Source: Pseudocercospora fijiensis CIRAD86
Taxonomy: Eukaryota > Ascomycota > Dothideomycetes > Mycosphaerellales > Mycosphaerellaceae
DNA: 64,000 nt
NCBI RefSeq assembly: GCF_000340215.1
Contig: NW_006921533.1
Location: 3,894,273 to 3,958,272 of the forward strand
Reading direction: 5' to 3'
Made by a program: the position numbers and the translations under genes. Each line of letters begins with the position of its first letter. The first letter of the stretch is position 1. This document shows positions 30,643 through 45,355 of the stretch, piece by piece. The notes under the pieces were generated by a model. The model had not been told where the DNA came from and did not search any database. It saw nothing but the letters and a program-made list of their open reading frames with translations.

Positions 30643-32924
30643 ATGTCATTCGTTGTCAGAGCGTCGCTGCTTAGTGCTCTTGCTGCACCTTCTCTCGCTC
30701 AGTTTTTACCGGCTCCAACGGACCTAAATGCAAGCAAAGGATACCTCGATATACCAGTGCGATCGAAGCTGGTGCCAGAAGGCACTTGCGAGTTGACGCC
30801 AGGCGTAAAGAGTTATAGTGGCTACGTCGATATTTTTGAAGATCAGCACATCTTCTTCTGGTTCTTCGAAGCACGCAACGATGATCCGACGAAGGCACCT
30901 CTTACAGTTTGGATTAATGGCGGACCTGGATCGCCTAGTATGGGGGGATTGTTTGAAGAGATAGGCCCATGTTCTGTGAAAAAAGATGGAAAGGTATATT
31001 ACAATCCATATGCGTGGAAGTCAGTATTTGCAAGAGGCAAGCTGAGACATCAGTGAGACTAACACTGTCCAGCAATGCTTCAAATATGATCTTCATTGAT
31101 CACCCGGCTCAAGTAGGTAAGCAAACGCCGAAGAAGTAGTAGCCAAGCAAAGATGCGGATTCTCTTGTTCCTGAACGAGCTATCTGTTCAGCACGGACGC
31201 GATAGGATTTCGCATGAGGAATTCACACGGCCAATTTGCTTGCATTCTGGCTGCATAATTGTCACAGAAAGGACATTCATGGATCCAAAGATCGTTTCTG
31301 ACAGCCGCGGCAGGATTTTCATATTCGAAACCAATCCCAGGCTACATGAGGAAAGGGGAGTTCGTTCAACTCCCCAACAACACCTGCCCGGACTACGCAG
31401 CGGATCTACACTGTGGCACTTATTCCTACCCGAACCAAACCGACACCGCAGACTCGACCGTCAACGCAGCACCATCGATGTGGAGGACCCTCCAGGTGAC
31501 CTTGCACCATAAGTGGCTGCAAAAGGAGCATGGCTGATTATGCTTAGGGGTTCATGGGGGCGTTCCCAGAATATTCGAGGAATGGGTTCAATTTTGCAAC
31601 GGAATCGTACGGAGGGCACTACGGTCCGATCTTCAACGATTACATTGAGAAGCAGAACGATCTGATCGCGGCTGGAAAATTGGAAGGTGCTCACCACATC
31701 AGCTTAGAGACTGTGCTGATCGGCAATGGATGGTATGACCCGTTGGTACATAACGCAGCATACTACAACTTTACTGTAAGTGAATCTGTAACACTTGTCC
31801 CTTTCCGCGAAGATTCATGACAGCGCGTGCAAAAGCCTTCCAGCTGCGGTACCTCTGCCCTCTTCGTTTGAGCTGAACCTCTTACGACGCCTGATTGAGA
31901 CATGTGCTGATCAATCCTTTTTGGCTTTCAGGTGTACCCAGGCAACACCTACGACTATTCGCCTTACAATGCCTCCACTGAAGCTCAGATCTACAATGCC
32001 ATGTGGGGCAAAGGGAATTGCCACGACCAGACCGTGGACTGCAACACGAGAGGCATTGACTCCATCTGTTCCAAAGCGGACAACTTCTGTGGTAATCAGG
32101 TCGAGTTCACTCTGGGCAGGATCACAGGCCGAGATGAATACGATATCCGAGAGCTGAGTCCGGGTCGTTTTCCGTACAGCTTCTACCTGGACTACCTGAA
32201 TACACCAAAGCTGCAGAAAGCCATCGGGGCTTACGTCAATTTCACCGAGTCTAGCAGTGCTGTCGAATATACTTTCGAATCGACTGGAGACGATGGACGC
32301 GAGGAGGGCATCTATGCTGCACTTCGTAGACTTATCAAGAAAGGCATTTACCTCGTGCAGTATGCCGGAGATGCAGACTACAATTGCAACTGGTAAGCTA
32401 TCAATCCTGCAAGAGATCTGGTTCAATGCTTACACAGAATATCTAGGCTCGGAGGTCAACAAGTTGCGAAGAACATCAAAGCACCCGGTTTCTCCTCCGC
32501 TGGCTACGTGAACATTTCAACTTCCGACAATATCGTCCACGGCCAGGTGAAGCAATCCGCCAACTTCGCTTTCGCTCGCGTCTATGAGTCTGGACACCAG
32601 GTGCCATTCTACCAACCACTTCTCGCACTCGAAATGTTTGAGCGAGCAATCTCAGGCAAGGACATCGCGACTGGTAAAGAGAGCTGTCGGCACAGTGACT
32701 ACAAGACTGTTGGTACTGCTGAGAGTACTTATCGTGAAGGTAATGCTACTATGCAGACCAAAAAGTTGCCAAAGGATGCTACTTACAACACAACGACAAA
32801 CACCCCGAATCCATACAACTCGACTTCCAACTCGACTTCCAGCTCCTCGTCAAGCAGTACGAAGAAGCCGAAAAAGAAGAAGAGAATGTTCAAGCCCTCT
32901 TACGAGGATCTCAGATGTAGATAA
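30643..32924 (+). CDS. Secreted serine carboxypeptidase (peptidase family S10), 589 aa
   Basis: Six exons: 30643-31019, 31073-31116, 31314-31495, 31548-31775, 31932-32392 and 32447-32924, all GT-AG and in phase. A signal peptide (MSFVVRASLLSALAAPSLAQ) is followed by WINGGPGSPSMGGLFEEIGPC (substrate-binding loop). The catalytic Ser is in TESYGGHYGP (about residue 221), Asp in YAGDADYNCNWLGG (about 426) and His in ESGHQVPFYQP (about 481), so the triad is complete. Several N-x-S/T sites fit a secreted glycoprotein that removes C-terminal residues at acid pH. The C-terminus is odd: a Ser/Thr/Asn-rich stretch leads into a Lys-rich run (TKKPKKKKRMFKPSYEDLRCR) instead of a GPI signal. The 197-bp second intron is the longest and least certain. 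Confidence 0.9.
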
Positions 32925-33289
32925 GAGACATCTTCAGTGCCGACACGCCTATCGAAGAGGAGCTGGTATCATGGTCTTGGAGTTCTGAGTGTTCCAGAGA
33001 ATATACTGCTCACACCTCATCAGAGGGCATCTTGCATCCGAAGCTCATATGTAGAAGCTAGAAACAGTCCAGATATCACAAATTACTGAAACGCAAGCTG
33101 ATACTTGAGAAAACTCCCTGTCCTCCGAAGAGAGATCATAACTTTTTTTCTATTTCATGCTCTCATTCTGCTAGTCTGCTGGTCTGCTAGCTACGTTCAT
33201 CCATGATACGTCAAACCGCATGCCGAAAGTAGGGTTGGGACTCTGGCTTCCTGAAAGTAGGTGTGCTTTTCGCCATCATTTCCATTCGC
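32925..33289. other. Convergent intergenic region between carboxypeptidase and GAPDH
   Basis: This 365 bp lies between two stop codons and holds both terminators. I see no gene. Confidence 0.5.
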
Positions 33290-34585
<1,296 letters not shown>

Positions 34586-35290
34586 GATTGCTGTGTTTCT
34601 GGATGATGTTTCTCGAGTACTTGTCAGTGAGAGTCGGAGACAAAGGTGGTGCGTTGCTGCTCACAGTTGGGGGAGATGATTGATTTTGAAGTGGGCTGGT
34701 GGGGTCGGTCTGCTCACAGTACTTGCTCAACTTTTTAAACTGAGGCTAGCTCGAAAGCTGCTCGTGCTGCTAAGGTAAGCGTGCCCAGCTCGCGCTAGCC
34801 ACGCGAGATTCGCGGACCCCGGTAATTCATTAGCAATCGCGAATCTGTACTGTATTCTTATATCTATCTCACCTATAGCAATATCTAGAATTTAAAAAAA
34901 TATACTTAGAAATACTACTAACTAAATAGCTAAAAAATATTTCTTTACTATAGATTTTTTTTTATAAAATTAAGAGTAGTAGAAAACAATATAGAGACTT
35001 TATACTATATAATTCTAAAATAGTAGACTATAGAAAGTAAATTAAATATTTAAATATTTAAATATATATAACTTCTCTACTAGAGAAAAGGCTCGATTTA
35101 ATTCGGTTTTATTATAAACTATATATAGTATAGAAGTATAGCTAGTATGTTATAGTACTACTAAGCTATATATACTATTTTATTGCGAGCGAAGCTCGCC
35201 TTATAATAGCAAGGAGAGTACTACTCTACGTTACTAAATATACACTTAGCTATACGTAACGCTAAGCCGACCCCGGATTTTAGAATCCTG
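34586..35290. other. GAPDH promoter passing into AT-rich RIP-type DNA
   Basis: The first 200 bp or so have normal composition and should be the GAPDH promoter. From about 34870 the sequence turns AT- and TpA-rich with no readable gene. A 9-bp inverted repeat (AGATTCGCG / CGCGAATCT) lies near 34808-34850 at the transition. Confidence 0.5.
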
Positions 35291-35347
35291 TATACCTAAT
35301 TGGTCAATTTCTACAAGTGGAGACTTTCGGAGCTAGCGCCGGTATCT

Positions 35348-35420
35348 CCGAACAAGCGCCGACTTCCCGAACAAGCGCCGAATTCCCGAACAACCGCCGA
35401 CTTCCCGAACAACCGCTAGT
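35348..35420. repeat. 19-bp tandem repeat, about 3.7 copies
   Basis: Units resemble GAACAAGCGCCGACTTCCC with a few substitutions. They lie in an otherwise AT-rich region without genes and retain CpA, unlike the retroelement DNA around them. Confidence 0.8.
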
Positions 35421-35784
35421 AAAGCCTTTTGCCTTCCTTCTAATACTTCAAATATATAGTAAAATATATAGTAAAATATACAAACAATTAATAAGAAAAT
35501 TAATAAGAAAATTAACTAAAACATTAATAAAAGAATTTATAAAACAACTTTTAATAAAAGAACCTATAGAAAAATTAATTTTAATTATAGAAAACATACG
35601 ATTTAAATTTATAAAATTACTAAAAAATATTAAAGGAACGAGAGCGAGAATAAGAGCGAGGAACCCTAAAATTCGCGGCTCCGCTATACTAGGTATATAT
35701 AAAATTTAAAAACTCGCGGGCGCTACCGCTATTACTACGTAAGTAGAAGGAGCAGAAGTACTTACGTACGGGTACTATCCTAGT

Positions 35785-36170
35785 TAGTAAAACAATTAAC
35801 AAAACAACAAACAAAACAACTAATAAAACAACTAATAAAACAACTAATAAAACAACTAATAAAACAACTAATAAAACAACTAATAAAACAACTAATAAAA
35901 CAATTAATAGAACAATTAACAAAACAATTAATAAAACAATTAACAAAACAATTAACAAAACAATTAGTAAACTAATTAATAAAACGATAAATAAAACAAT
36001 TAACAAAACAATTAACAAAACAATTAACAAAACAATTAACAAAACAATTAATAAAACAATAAATAAAACAATAGTAGAACAATTAGTAAGGCAATTAATT
36101 AAATAATTAATTAAACAATTAGTAAAGCAATTAGTTAAACAATTAGTTAAACAATTAATAAAATAAATTA
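35785..36170. repeat. 12-bp AT-rich minisatellite
   Basis: About 30 tandem copies of a 12-bp unit close to AATAAAACAACT / AACAAAACAATT. The minus strand is open across it only because the 12-bp period encodes a repeating Leu-Leu-Ile-Val; this is not a gene. The region up to about 36350 continues as degenerate AATAAA-rich repeats. Confidence 0.9.
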
Positions 36171-36899
36171 TATTCTAGTAAATAAATAACTTATAATAAA
36201 GTTAAAAAGAAGGTAAATAATAAACTAGAGAAGAAACTAAATAGTAAAGCAAATAATAGATTAAATAAAAAACTAGAGAACAAAGTAAATAATAAACTAA
36301 ATAATAAGCTAATTAATAGACTAAATAATAAGCTAGTACTAAACTAAGTGTTACGAAAGCAGGCACAGGCATAGGCTAGGTAAGAGGCCCTAGCCTACTA
36401 TAGTATATACTTCTCTAAGCCTAGATAGACTTAGAATAATTATCTACTTTATAATATACGATATATAACAAAATAGTAGCTTCGCTTCGAGCACTAGCGT
36501 AAAACACGCACTAACCGTCTCTAAACGGACTATCCGAACTACAGTTTACTATTCCCCTCTCTAAGGCGAAAGTCCTCCGCGCCGAAGGAGAGTCCTAACG
36601 AACTACTCTAATACTACTTTCCGTACTATTAAACGCCGCAGCTATACTACAAGAAAGAGGCTGTAATTTAGTACGAAAACATACGAGACCTACTAGCGAA
36701 TCGGCACGGAAATTAACAATAGACCTAGCCTAGCGCCGCGGCGCGCTTTACGCTCCCTCTATTAATACCCTTACTTGCTAAGGGTAGGAACGACATTTCG
36801 GGTTAGCAGGAGCTAGGCACCTAACCCTCCTAACTTCCCTTTTTAGGTACAAGGATATAGAAGGTTCCGATTACTCTTACGGTAGCTACTACGTCTGCA

Positions 36900-39800
36900 C
36901 CTACGGTTAATATTAAGACGGTGCCCTATTCCGTCTCTTAGCGAACAATATCTACGTCTTAATATAGGAGCTTATAGTATTAAAGGACTAGGAATCTCCG
37001 AACGATCCGCCGCCTATAGCCTAGAAGAATTATACTCTTCCCGAATTAAAGGAAGATAGATACTACCTAGTTTATATAGTATATATACTACTAGCCTTCT
37101 TAAAACTAAAGTAGTGTCTAAATAAGCTATTTAAGAAGGATCTTAGATATAGAGTTATCGCTATTACTAAGTAGTACGAGGATCCGGAGAAGGCTAAACC
37201 TCTACGTCGCCTAAGGTCGTAGTCCCGCGTTCTAGATATAAACAAAGACGCAACTCCTAAGCCTTAAATACACGCTAAGATTATTAGTTCGTAGATTAAC
37301 GACAACTCTCTATCGCTTTCCGCTACCCGATAGGTATATCGTCTAACTTCGTACTAGTCGGATAGCCTATACTTCGCTTAGTAGCTAGTAGAACACCTTA
37401 AGTCTACCGACGAGAGTCCGGCCGCCGGCGAGAATTAGCTACGTCGCCGCAAGGTTTATATCCCTCTACGACTAGAGAAGTAGGGCGTCCGCCGCTTAAT
37501 CGAGGAAGAGAACTTAGGCTAAGCTAGGCCTAATAGACGTAGGGAGTCCTTTAAAATTAACCCGCTAATAGGTAACGTTTTTAAGAATTTCGGTGCCTTT
37601 TATAAAAACGACCCGCCTCCTAAGCCTTGCGAGAGCTTATTAATCTCGGTGTCTAGCAGTTCGATACTTAGCTTACTACCGGATTCCTAGCTAGAAGGAG
37701 AAGACATATTAGGTAAGTAGGCTCTAGAATCTATAGTACCGGTAAACGGTATAGCCGGCGCTAAATAGCGAGATAAAATTAGACAAATAAAGTCCTAGGT
37801 AGCTTAGTAGCTAGCCGAGCAACGCACTAAGGTAGATAATAATCGAGCTACGGATCGTATACGTCTATAGAGGGCACTAGACGAATAGCGCGAGGCTTAC
37901 GAGATCGAGATATAGGCCTAAATCTAACAAGCGTTTAACGAAGGCTATAAGGAGGCTATAAGAGCTAAGAACAAAAGCAGAGATAAGGGTATAGAAGCTA
38001 GTAGAGCACTACCTCCGACAGCCTTAGAATAGCGCTATACTATCGATACGAATAGCATCCCTAAATTGTTCCTTACCGACGAATAGCGATAGCGAAGGAG
38101 GAATACTAAGTCTACTAGGCATTTTAACGACGAGGTTACCGCTAATAACAACGCTACTACTAATACTAATACTAATGCTAGGAATAACAGAAATAACAAT
38201 ACCTCCGCTAGCGCTAATAACGACAATACTAGATACGATAAGCTAGAGGCATTAGTAGGAAAACTAGTAGAGGTAATATAGTCTAATAACGCCGCCTTAG
38301 CGGCCCTACGACCGAATAATAACTATTCTAGGCTACCGGGGCAGTAGCGATATAGAAATCTTTACGCGATACGTAGCCGAACTAGCTAAGATGCGACTAG
38401 AGCTAAGTAGCTAGCTAATTAGAATCGGAATGCTCGAGCTAGTATCGTACTAGAGATTAGCTTAGAACGCTACGCCTATAGAGGCCTTAGCGCTAAAGGC
38501 AATCCTAGGCCTACCTAAGATAGGGCCGGCTTTATAGACCCGAGGTTCGAGCCCGCCGACGTATATACTCTACTATACGCTAGTCCTCCTTATACTCTAG
38601 TTACGGACTTTAGTTAGGAGGTCGCGCTCTATAAGTTTAAGCCTAAGCAAGTTAGGTATTTTAATAAGGACCTTCCGGAGAGTAAGGGCAAAGGCCTAGT
38701 TATATATATTAGTAATACGGCCTATTATCGAGACGTTTTTGCTTTTATTACTTGCCTCGATATAGCTATTTAAGTAGGCGAGTATCTAGTAGCAACCCTA
38801 CGTCTATTACTATATAAATGCCTTTAGGGCTCCGCCTTAGCTTAGTACCTTTACGGCCTTACTAACGATCGACGTACGCTCCTTTAAACTAGCCCGGGTA
38901 TCGAGCGATAGAAGGAGGCCTTACGCGAGTAGTTCCGATTAGACCCCTTAGTCGCGGCGCGCGAATTAGAATCGGAACAATATCGTATTAAGGAAGTCGC
39001 GGCCCGAAAGAGCGTAAGCGAATTCGTTATTAACGTTATGTGTTTAGTATAGCAAAGCGGTACGGAGTTACTTATAGGGCAAATTAACTATACCTTCCGG
39101 AAGATCGTACTAGAGCTACGTAGTAATCTTAATACGCCTACGCTATTATAGACGTATTAGACGCTTATCGATATAATACAAGCCTATTATACGATATAGG
39201 TAGAGTTATATCCTCTAGGTAGCACTACTACCGGCTACTATAATAGTAAGTTAAACCTTCGACGTAGCGATTCGGTATAGGGTAGGTTCGTAGACCCTAG
39301 TTTCGCGTCTAGGTCTCGTTTTAATACTAGACGCTCGTCTTTTCTTAGAAATAATAATCCCTATAATCGGTAGCAACCTAATATATTCTAGTAACGCCGT
39401 TAGCCTAGATTATAGGTCTATAGCCGCTAGAGACTATAGGGCGTAAACGCAAGCGCAAACGAGAAAATAGTAGACGTCCGCGGTCTCCCGTAGTATCCGA
39501 ATCCTTAGAGATAGTAGACGAATTTCGGAAATATAAGAGGCTAAGGCATTCCCGCAAATTCCTAGGCTTGTAGTAAAGCTACGTTCTTCTACGATTTAGT
39601 AGACCTAGGGTAGGAGACTAACTATTAAGAACTAGAATACGATAATACTACCTAGGCCGAGGGTAGAGAGTAGACCGAGGATTAGTATATAGCCGGCGAA
39701 GATATCGGTAGTATCGAGGTAGAAGAAGACCTAGCTCTTCCTACTATAAATCTATAGTTAACTCTAGTATACTACGCCTAGCCGTAGGTTCGTAGACCTA

Positions 39801-42481
39801 AGGTAAATGCCTAGCCTTAACGCGATAAAACGCGACCCGAAGGTCGGTAGACGCGTTACAATATATACGAAGAGGTTTTCCGCTCGGCAAACGAGTTTTT
39901 TAATAGCTACCTCGACTATACATACTCTAAGGACGCTACTAGGAAGCGTATAAATGTTCTTTACGAGCTAGCTTCGGGAAACTCCTCGAGCTAGAAGTAA
40001 AACTAGTTACTACTAGCTAGTATAAAACCGTAAGTCTACCGGAAATTCTAGAATCCCTAGTAGTAGCGGAACTTCTAAAGTCGCCGGGTCGCTTACTACT
40101 AGATAAGCAAATATCTTTATACCTAGTAATAACAATTATAGTAGGATAGCCTAGCTAAACATCGATACCTATATTTCTAGTACTATAGCCTGCAACCCCT
40201 AGTCTATTAACAGATGTCTAAGCCTAAATATTCTAGTTTATATCGGTATCGCGCCCTCTTATAGCAGATTATACGCCTACGCTAGCGGGCGTAGCTTTTC
40301 CTATAGAAGATTCTTCCGCTATAATCGCTCTATAGTAGACTACGCCTAGCTCTATCTATATATTAGATTTGCTACTAGATATCCTAGCGGGCGTAGCGAC
40401 TACTATCGGGAGGTCCCCGATTAATCTAAACGCGCTAAATACTTAGAATGCTATAACATTAGTTATAGAGCAGCCCTAAGTCTACTATATCGCCTAAACG
40501 GCTAAGGCTACGCTCTTAGCGGAAAAGGCGTAGTACTATACGATTTTATCGAGTACCTCGAAGATTTCTTCCCCTATCGACGATAGGAAGGCTCGCGTAG
40601 GGAAGCGCTCCTTCGGTACTATTAATAACCTTATACTATAGGTCTATTATATACGAGAACGCCCTTAATAGGAATTGCAAATTATACCCTACTTAGCAAA
40701 ACTCCCTCCGGGAGACCTAGCTTATACCTTTAGATATTACGATATCGTCGAAGCGAACTACGCTCTTTCTCCGGAAGGGGATTTTAAGCGCGTTTACCTC
40801 GATACTAGTACTAAGGCATCTATAATAGACCGGGGGTAGCTAACTATATAACTAGGGCAAGACGATATTTAGTATCTTAAGTAACCTCTAGAATTCCGTA
40901 GTTTAGCTAGAAGCATATAGTACGAGTAATAGATTAATTTGTCGATATACTTTCCTATCTTCGCTAGGTATTCTTAGTTACCTGCTCTAGCCTATATTAA
41001 ATAGCTAGTAAGGGTAATGCTAAACTTACCCTATAATATACTCCTCGGGATAGATATTATAACGCCCGCGGGATTTATTATCTATACGGGCGCTAGATAT
41101 ATTGAAATAATAGGGAACGACGGCGCGCTTATACCGATCGCCTATTCGCTAAAATCTAATTGTTTCCTACGCGCTAATATTAAGTCTATAGATAGACTAA
41201 GAGTGCTACTATGTATAGCCGTTATAGCTAAGGTACAAATCGATAAAGCCGACGCTCTAAAGGACGTAAATAGGGACTTCCTCTTCGCGCTAAATCTACT
41301 CGGCCTCTCTAATATAGTAGTAGTATACGCCTATATAGCCGGACTAGAGATGCTAGTAATATAGGTCCGCAACCTTAGCTATAATAACGACTTAATTATT
41401 TAGCGATATCGAAGTATAGGCGAATTATAGGAACTATAGCTAGATAACTTTTACTAGATCGACGAGTTTAATACCGACCCTAGGTCGATAGAGCGTAAGA
41501 TCGGCGGTACGCCTCTCGGGGGAGACCTACGACTAATAAATAAGCTCTACTATATATCCGAATCGGTAGACCTACGATCCCTAGCAGTTTTTTAAAGCGA
41601 CGTAGTAGGCGAGCTTTAGTTAATTCCGCCTCTAGCTAAAGACTCTATAAATCGCGATTAGGCTAGAGTAGGTCTATAGTTCTAGCGGATCCGGGAATCT
41701 TAACCTACTATCTACGGACTTAGCGAAAACGACGAGTTAGACTTAATAGACCTAGACTGCCCTTCCGATACTACGAAGATCTTAGTAGATATAGGGATAG
41801 CTACTATTACGACCTCGGCTAGGGTAACGATCTATATAGCGAATCTAGATGCCGCTATAGCCTTAGACATTAGGTCTATCGCAGAGAAATACCCCTAGCT
41901 ATAGATAGATTAGGATACGACGATCGATTTTCCTAAAAATAGATAGCTAGAGCTCCTACTTAAATTAGGCTAGGAAAACGAGAAGTTTAGTAGTAAGGTC
42001 TACCGCATATCCGATAAGGATAATATAGAGGTAAATAAGCAGTTTAATAAGCTTTATACTTAAGGCAAAATAGCTAATAGTAAAAAGCTATCGCCGCTAG
42101 TATAGCTAGTCTTTATAGTCTAGAGAACTCTTTTCCGCGACGATAGCACTACGTATAGAAAGCCGCGCGTAGTAATCGACATCCGAGGCCTTAATAGTAT
42201 ATCCTAGAAGGATACCTACCCGCTGCTACTCTAGGACGATATTATCGCGAAATTACGCGGCTATAAGTATATTTCTATTATAGATATAAGATCTATATTC
42301 TACTAGTTCGTAGTCGCGGAAAAGGATCGCTAGAAATTTACCGTTAATACTACGCGGGGATAGGAATATCTAAAAGTCGCTGCTATAAGTTACTATAATA
42401 GCGTATAGTACGTATAAAGACTACTCGACCGTATCCTACGGGAATTCGGCGACGTAGCGAATAGGTATATTAACGATATAG
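36900..42481 (+). pseudogene. Gypsy-1 retrotransposon, 5' part (gag, protease, start of RT), RIP-degraded
   Basis: Plus-strand translation with many TAG/TAA codons shows a gag-like region (about 37-39.5 kb) without a clear start. A short open stretch at 41017-41364 reads LGIDIITPAGFIIYTGARYI and resembles the retropepsin/linker region. Reverse transcriptase begins near 41.9 kb and stops abruptly after NRYINDI, where Gypsy-2 is inserted. The rest of the domain resumes at 54578. I could not identify this element's LTRs; 36.3-36.9 kb may contain the 5' end. Confidence 0.7.
42477..42481. repeat. 5-bp target duplication (TATAG) of Gypsy-2, left copy
   Basis: TATAG before the left LTR recurs at 54573-54577 after the right LTR; the Gypsy-1 RT reading frame continues on the far side. 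Confidence 0.85.
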
Positions 42482-42678
42482 TATTAGGACTAAAGAGATT
42501 ATACGTGATTAGTATATAACTAGGCTCGAGTAAAGCTAGGGTCTTAATGCCTTAGGTAGGGCTTAGCGCTTAGCGTTAGGCTAACTAGCCTACCTTCCTC
42601 CCTCTCCTCTTAGATCTCTATCGAATACTACCTATACCTACTACTACCCTATCTACCTACTAACAGACCCTTCTTATA
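42482..42678 (+). repeat. Gypsy-2 LTR, left copy, 197 bp
   Basis: Matches 54376-54572 over 197 bp with no indels. By eye there are about five differences, all G/A. It begins TATTAGGAC here versus TGTTAGGAC on the right, and ends CCCTTCTTATA in both. Confidence 0.93.
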
Positions 42679-43017
42679 TAGTATTCGATCTACCCTTTAA
42701 GGGCAGCAGCTAGATAGTTCTTATTTCAAGCTTTTAGCGGTATAGCTACGAACAAGACTAATCTAACTATATTACGCCTAAAGAACGGGACCTATACGTA
42801 CTATTCTATCGAAATAACCGTACTAATCATTAAGCAAGGCCTTCTATACAGCCTATTATACTAAGTCAAACATACTAGACCGATATCCACTAATTCCGCT
42901 ATATCCGCATCTTAGGGGCTAATAATATATTATTAGTGCTACCCCTTATTATAATAGCCGGCTTATTACGAAACAACAATCGCGGCGCCGCTAGCAGCGC
43001 TAGCAACGACAATGCTA

Positions 43018-43085
43018 GTAGTATAGTGCCTACTAAAGTGCCTACTAAAGTGCCTACTAGAGTACCTACTAAAGTGCCTCCTACT
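43018..43085. repeat. 12-bp tandem repeat in Gypsy-2 gag
   Basis: About five units of roughly AAAGTGCCTACT. On the plus strand they encode a Pro-Thr-Lys-Val repeat, and the 12-bp period keeps frame. Confidence 0.8.
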
Positions 43086-44980
43086 AAACAGCCTGCCGGA
43101 GAGCCTGCTAAAGAAGAACCTGTAATTCTAGGTAACGACCTAGAGTTGCCTGTTAACGACATTCTTAATAATATTGTTAATCGACGATATAGCTAACTAG
43201 CCTTTAGCCCTCAACTATTAGGGAGACTTTAAGAAGCTACTTAAAACAGGCTTACTGCCCTACGTTAAGAATAATAGCTAAAGGATAATCTCCTCGAGCT
43301 CCGTCGCCTTTAGGAAGCCCCGACAACTAAACTAATAGCGGGACCTTCTTTACTACCTATCTAAAAGAAGGACGCTAAACTTAAGGACTGTACCGTATTT
43401 AACGGATCTAGTCGAAAGCAGTACAACGACTATATTCGTAACTGTAAACTCAACTAGCGCAACGCACTAAGAGCGCTACTAGACGACTATTCCTTAGTCG
43501 TATACGCTATACAGTACATTAATAGCGACCTAAAGCGTATATAGGATAACCATTTCGATTCCCTCGATAATTAAACCGCTGTTTAGTAGTAAACCTATAA
43601 AACTATTATGCTAGACACCCTTAGAAACCCTATACTAAGGCAACAATATACTTAGGACCTGTATCTTCGAGCTAAATAAAAGACTAATTAATCGGCTCGT
43701 TTATTCGAGGCCTACTTAAAACCCCTTAAAGACGACCTTCCGCCTAAGACTAATTCTATATAGATCTCCGAGATACGCCTAAAACTTAGGTAGGAACTTA
43801 TCCTCGAATTAGACCGTCGCCGCGTATTCGAATAAGCTAACCTAATACGTATTTAATTTATAGTCGAAGTAGAAATAGCCGAACGAGCTGTCTAGCTCTA
43901 ATAACGACTAGAATTAAGGATCCGACTAGCTAGTACTAACCGTAGTAACCGTAGTAGCCGCGGAGGAAACTAAGGTTCCTACTAAGACAACAATGCTAAT
44001 AGTAGGAATAGTAACAACGACCGTAGAAGGGGCCGTAGCCGGCGACTATATAGAGGAGGCCGTAATAGGGGCCGTAGAAGGGGCTCGTATCCCTATAGTA
44101 CTAATCGCTTAACTAATAATAGTAGCAATAGCGGCTATAGCAACCCCCTAACTAGATTAAAGTGCTTCAATTGTAATAGTACTAGCTCTCTATTAGGCTA
44201 ATGCGATAAACTAAGGGATTAGACCCGAATTAATCGTACTTCCGCTAAATACCGAAAGCACCTCTTAGCGGCTAACGCTACCCCTATAGGCTAACCTTCG
44301 AAAAAAGAGTAAGCGCCGCACTAACTATTAGCCTCGTACGGCGTAAGACTATCGACATTGTGCTAGCTATAATACGCTCCTACCTTATATAGGATACGAA
44401 GGGCACTAGTTATTAAACTAAGGTTATACTAGATCTAGGAAATTCAGTTAGTACCCTTATTAGCTATCGCCTAGCTAAGCAATTAGACCTTCGACAACTG
44501 CCGAGGACTAACCTGCTAACCCTTGCTTAGTTTAATAACGCTCGGTACTTAACCTATAGGGCCTACTATATTCCTATAGCTCTAAAGGACGACCTCGGAA
44601 ATAAACGCCTACTAGACTTCACTGCCTACGCAGTAGATATAGACAACCTATATAGGGGAGCTACTATTGTTATTAGCAACCCTATTCTTAAGTACTACGC
44701 TATAGCTATAGACCTAGGCCTCTAGAAGTAGCGATTTAGAATCGCTAGGAAAGAGGACATTAAACATATTAATGTTAGCGAGTGTCCTAATAATATTAGG
44801 GTCCTGTTTATTAGCAACCTAATACTAGCCTCCGCTTTAGCTAATCCGACTGCCGACCTACTCGGTAATAACGATAAGCCTATGCCCTCTAATAGTATAG
44901 ACCCTAATTAGCTTGCTCGCATACTAGAGCCTATTCGAGAGACCTATATTAATGTATTTAAACATTACCTAGTATCGATA

Positions 44981-45355
44981 TTGCCTATGTTTAAGGAGAC
45001 GGATTATAAGATTGACATTATAGAAGGCAAGGAGGTTCCTTTTAGCCCCCTCTACAACCTTAGTAAGCGAGAGCTTGCTATATTACGTAAGTACCTAGAG
45101 GAAAACCTAGCTAATAGCCGTATTCGGTATAGTAACAGCCCTGCTAGTGCCTCTATCCTGTTCGTACTAAAGAAGGATAGTAGCCTACGCCTTTATATCG
45201 ATTATCGTAGGCTTAATACTATTACTATTAAAGATCGCTATCTACTTCCTCTTATTAATAAGACCCTCGATCGCCTTTCTAGTGCCTACTACTATACTAT
45301 ATTAGACATTAAGGACGCCTATTACCGCATTCGTATTCGTAAGGGCGATAAATAG
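44981..45355 (+). pseudogene. Gypsy-2 reverse transcriptase, longest surviving open stretch
   Basis: 124 codons remain open, running from [19 protein letters not shown] to [11 protein letters not shown] before a TAG that replaces a Trp codon. It covers RT motifs 1 to 3, including [14 protein letters not shown] and LYIDYRRLN. Translation before and after continues with stops. It is not expected to be functional. Confidence 0.85.

Noticed and set aside
18592..32924. A secondary-metabolite or catabolic cluster built from the AMP-binding enzyme, amidase, Zn2Cys6 protein and carboxypeptidase
   Set aside because: They are separated by core genes (RPC4, kinesin, COX5), the amidase is a relic, the AMP-binding protein lacks carrier domains, and the zinc-cluster protein lacks the usual regulator architecture.
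35317..35709. 130-codon plus-strand frame
   Set aside because: It spans a 19-bp tandem array and AT-rich DNA; the Lys/Ile-rich composition is an AT artefact.
35689..36042. 117-codon minus-strand frame rich in Leu-Ile-Val
   Set aside because: It is the translation of a 12-bp tandem repeat, not a membrane protein gene.
35785..36170. CRISPR-like array
   Set aside because: The repeat is a continuous 12-bp minisatellite without unique spacers, in a eukaryotic genome.
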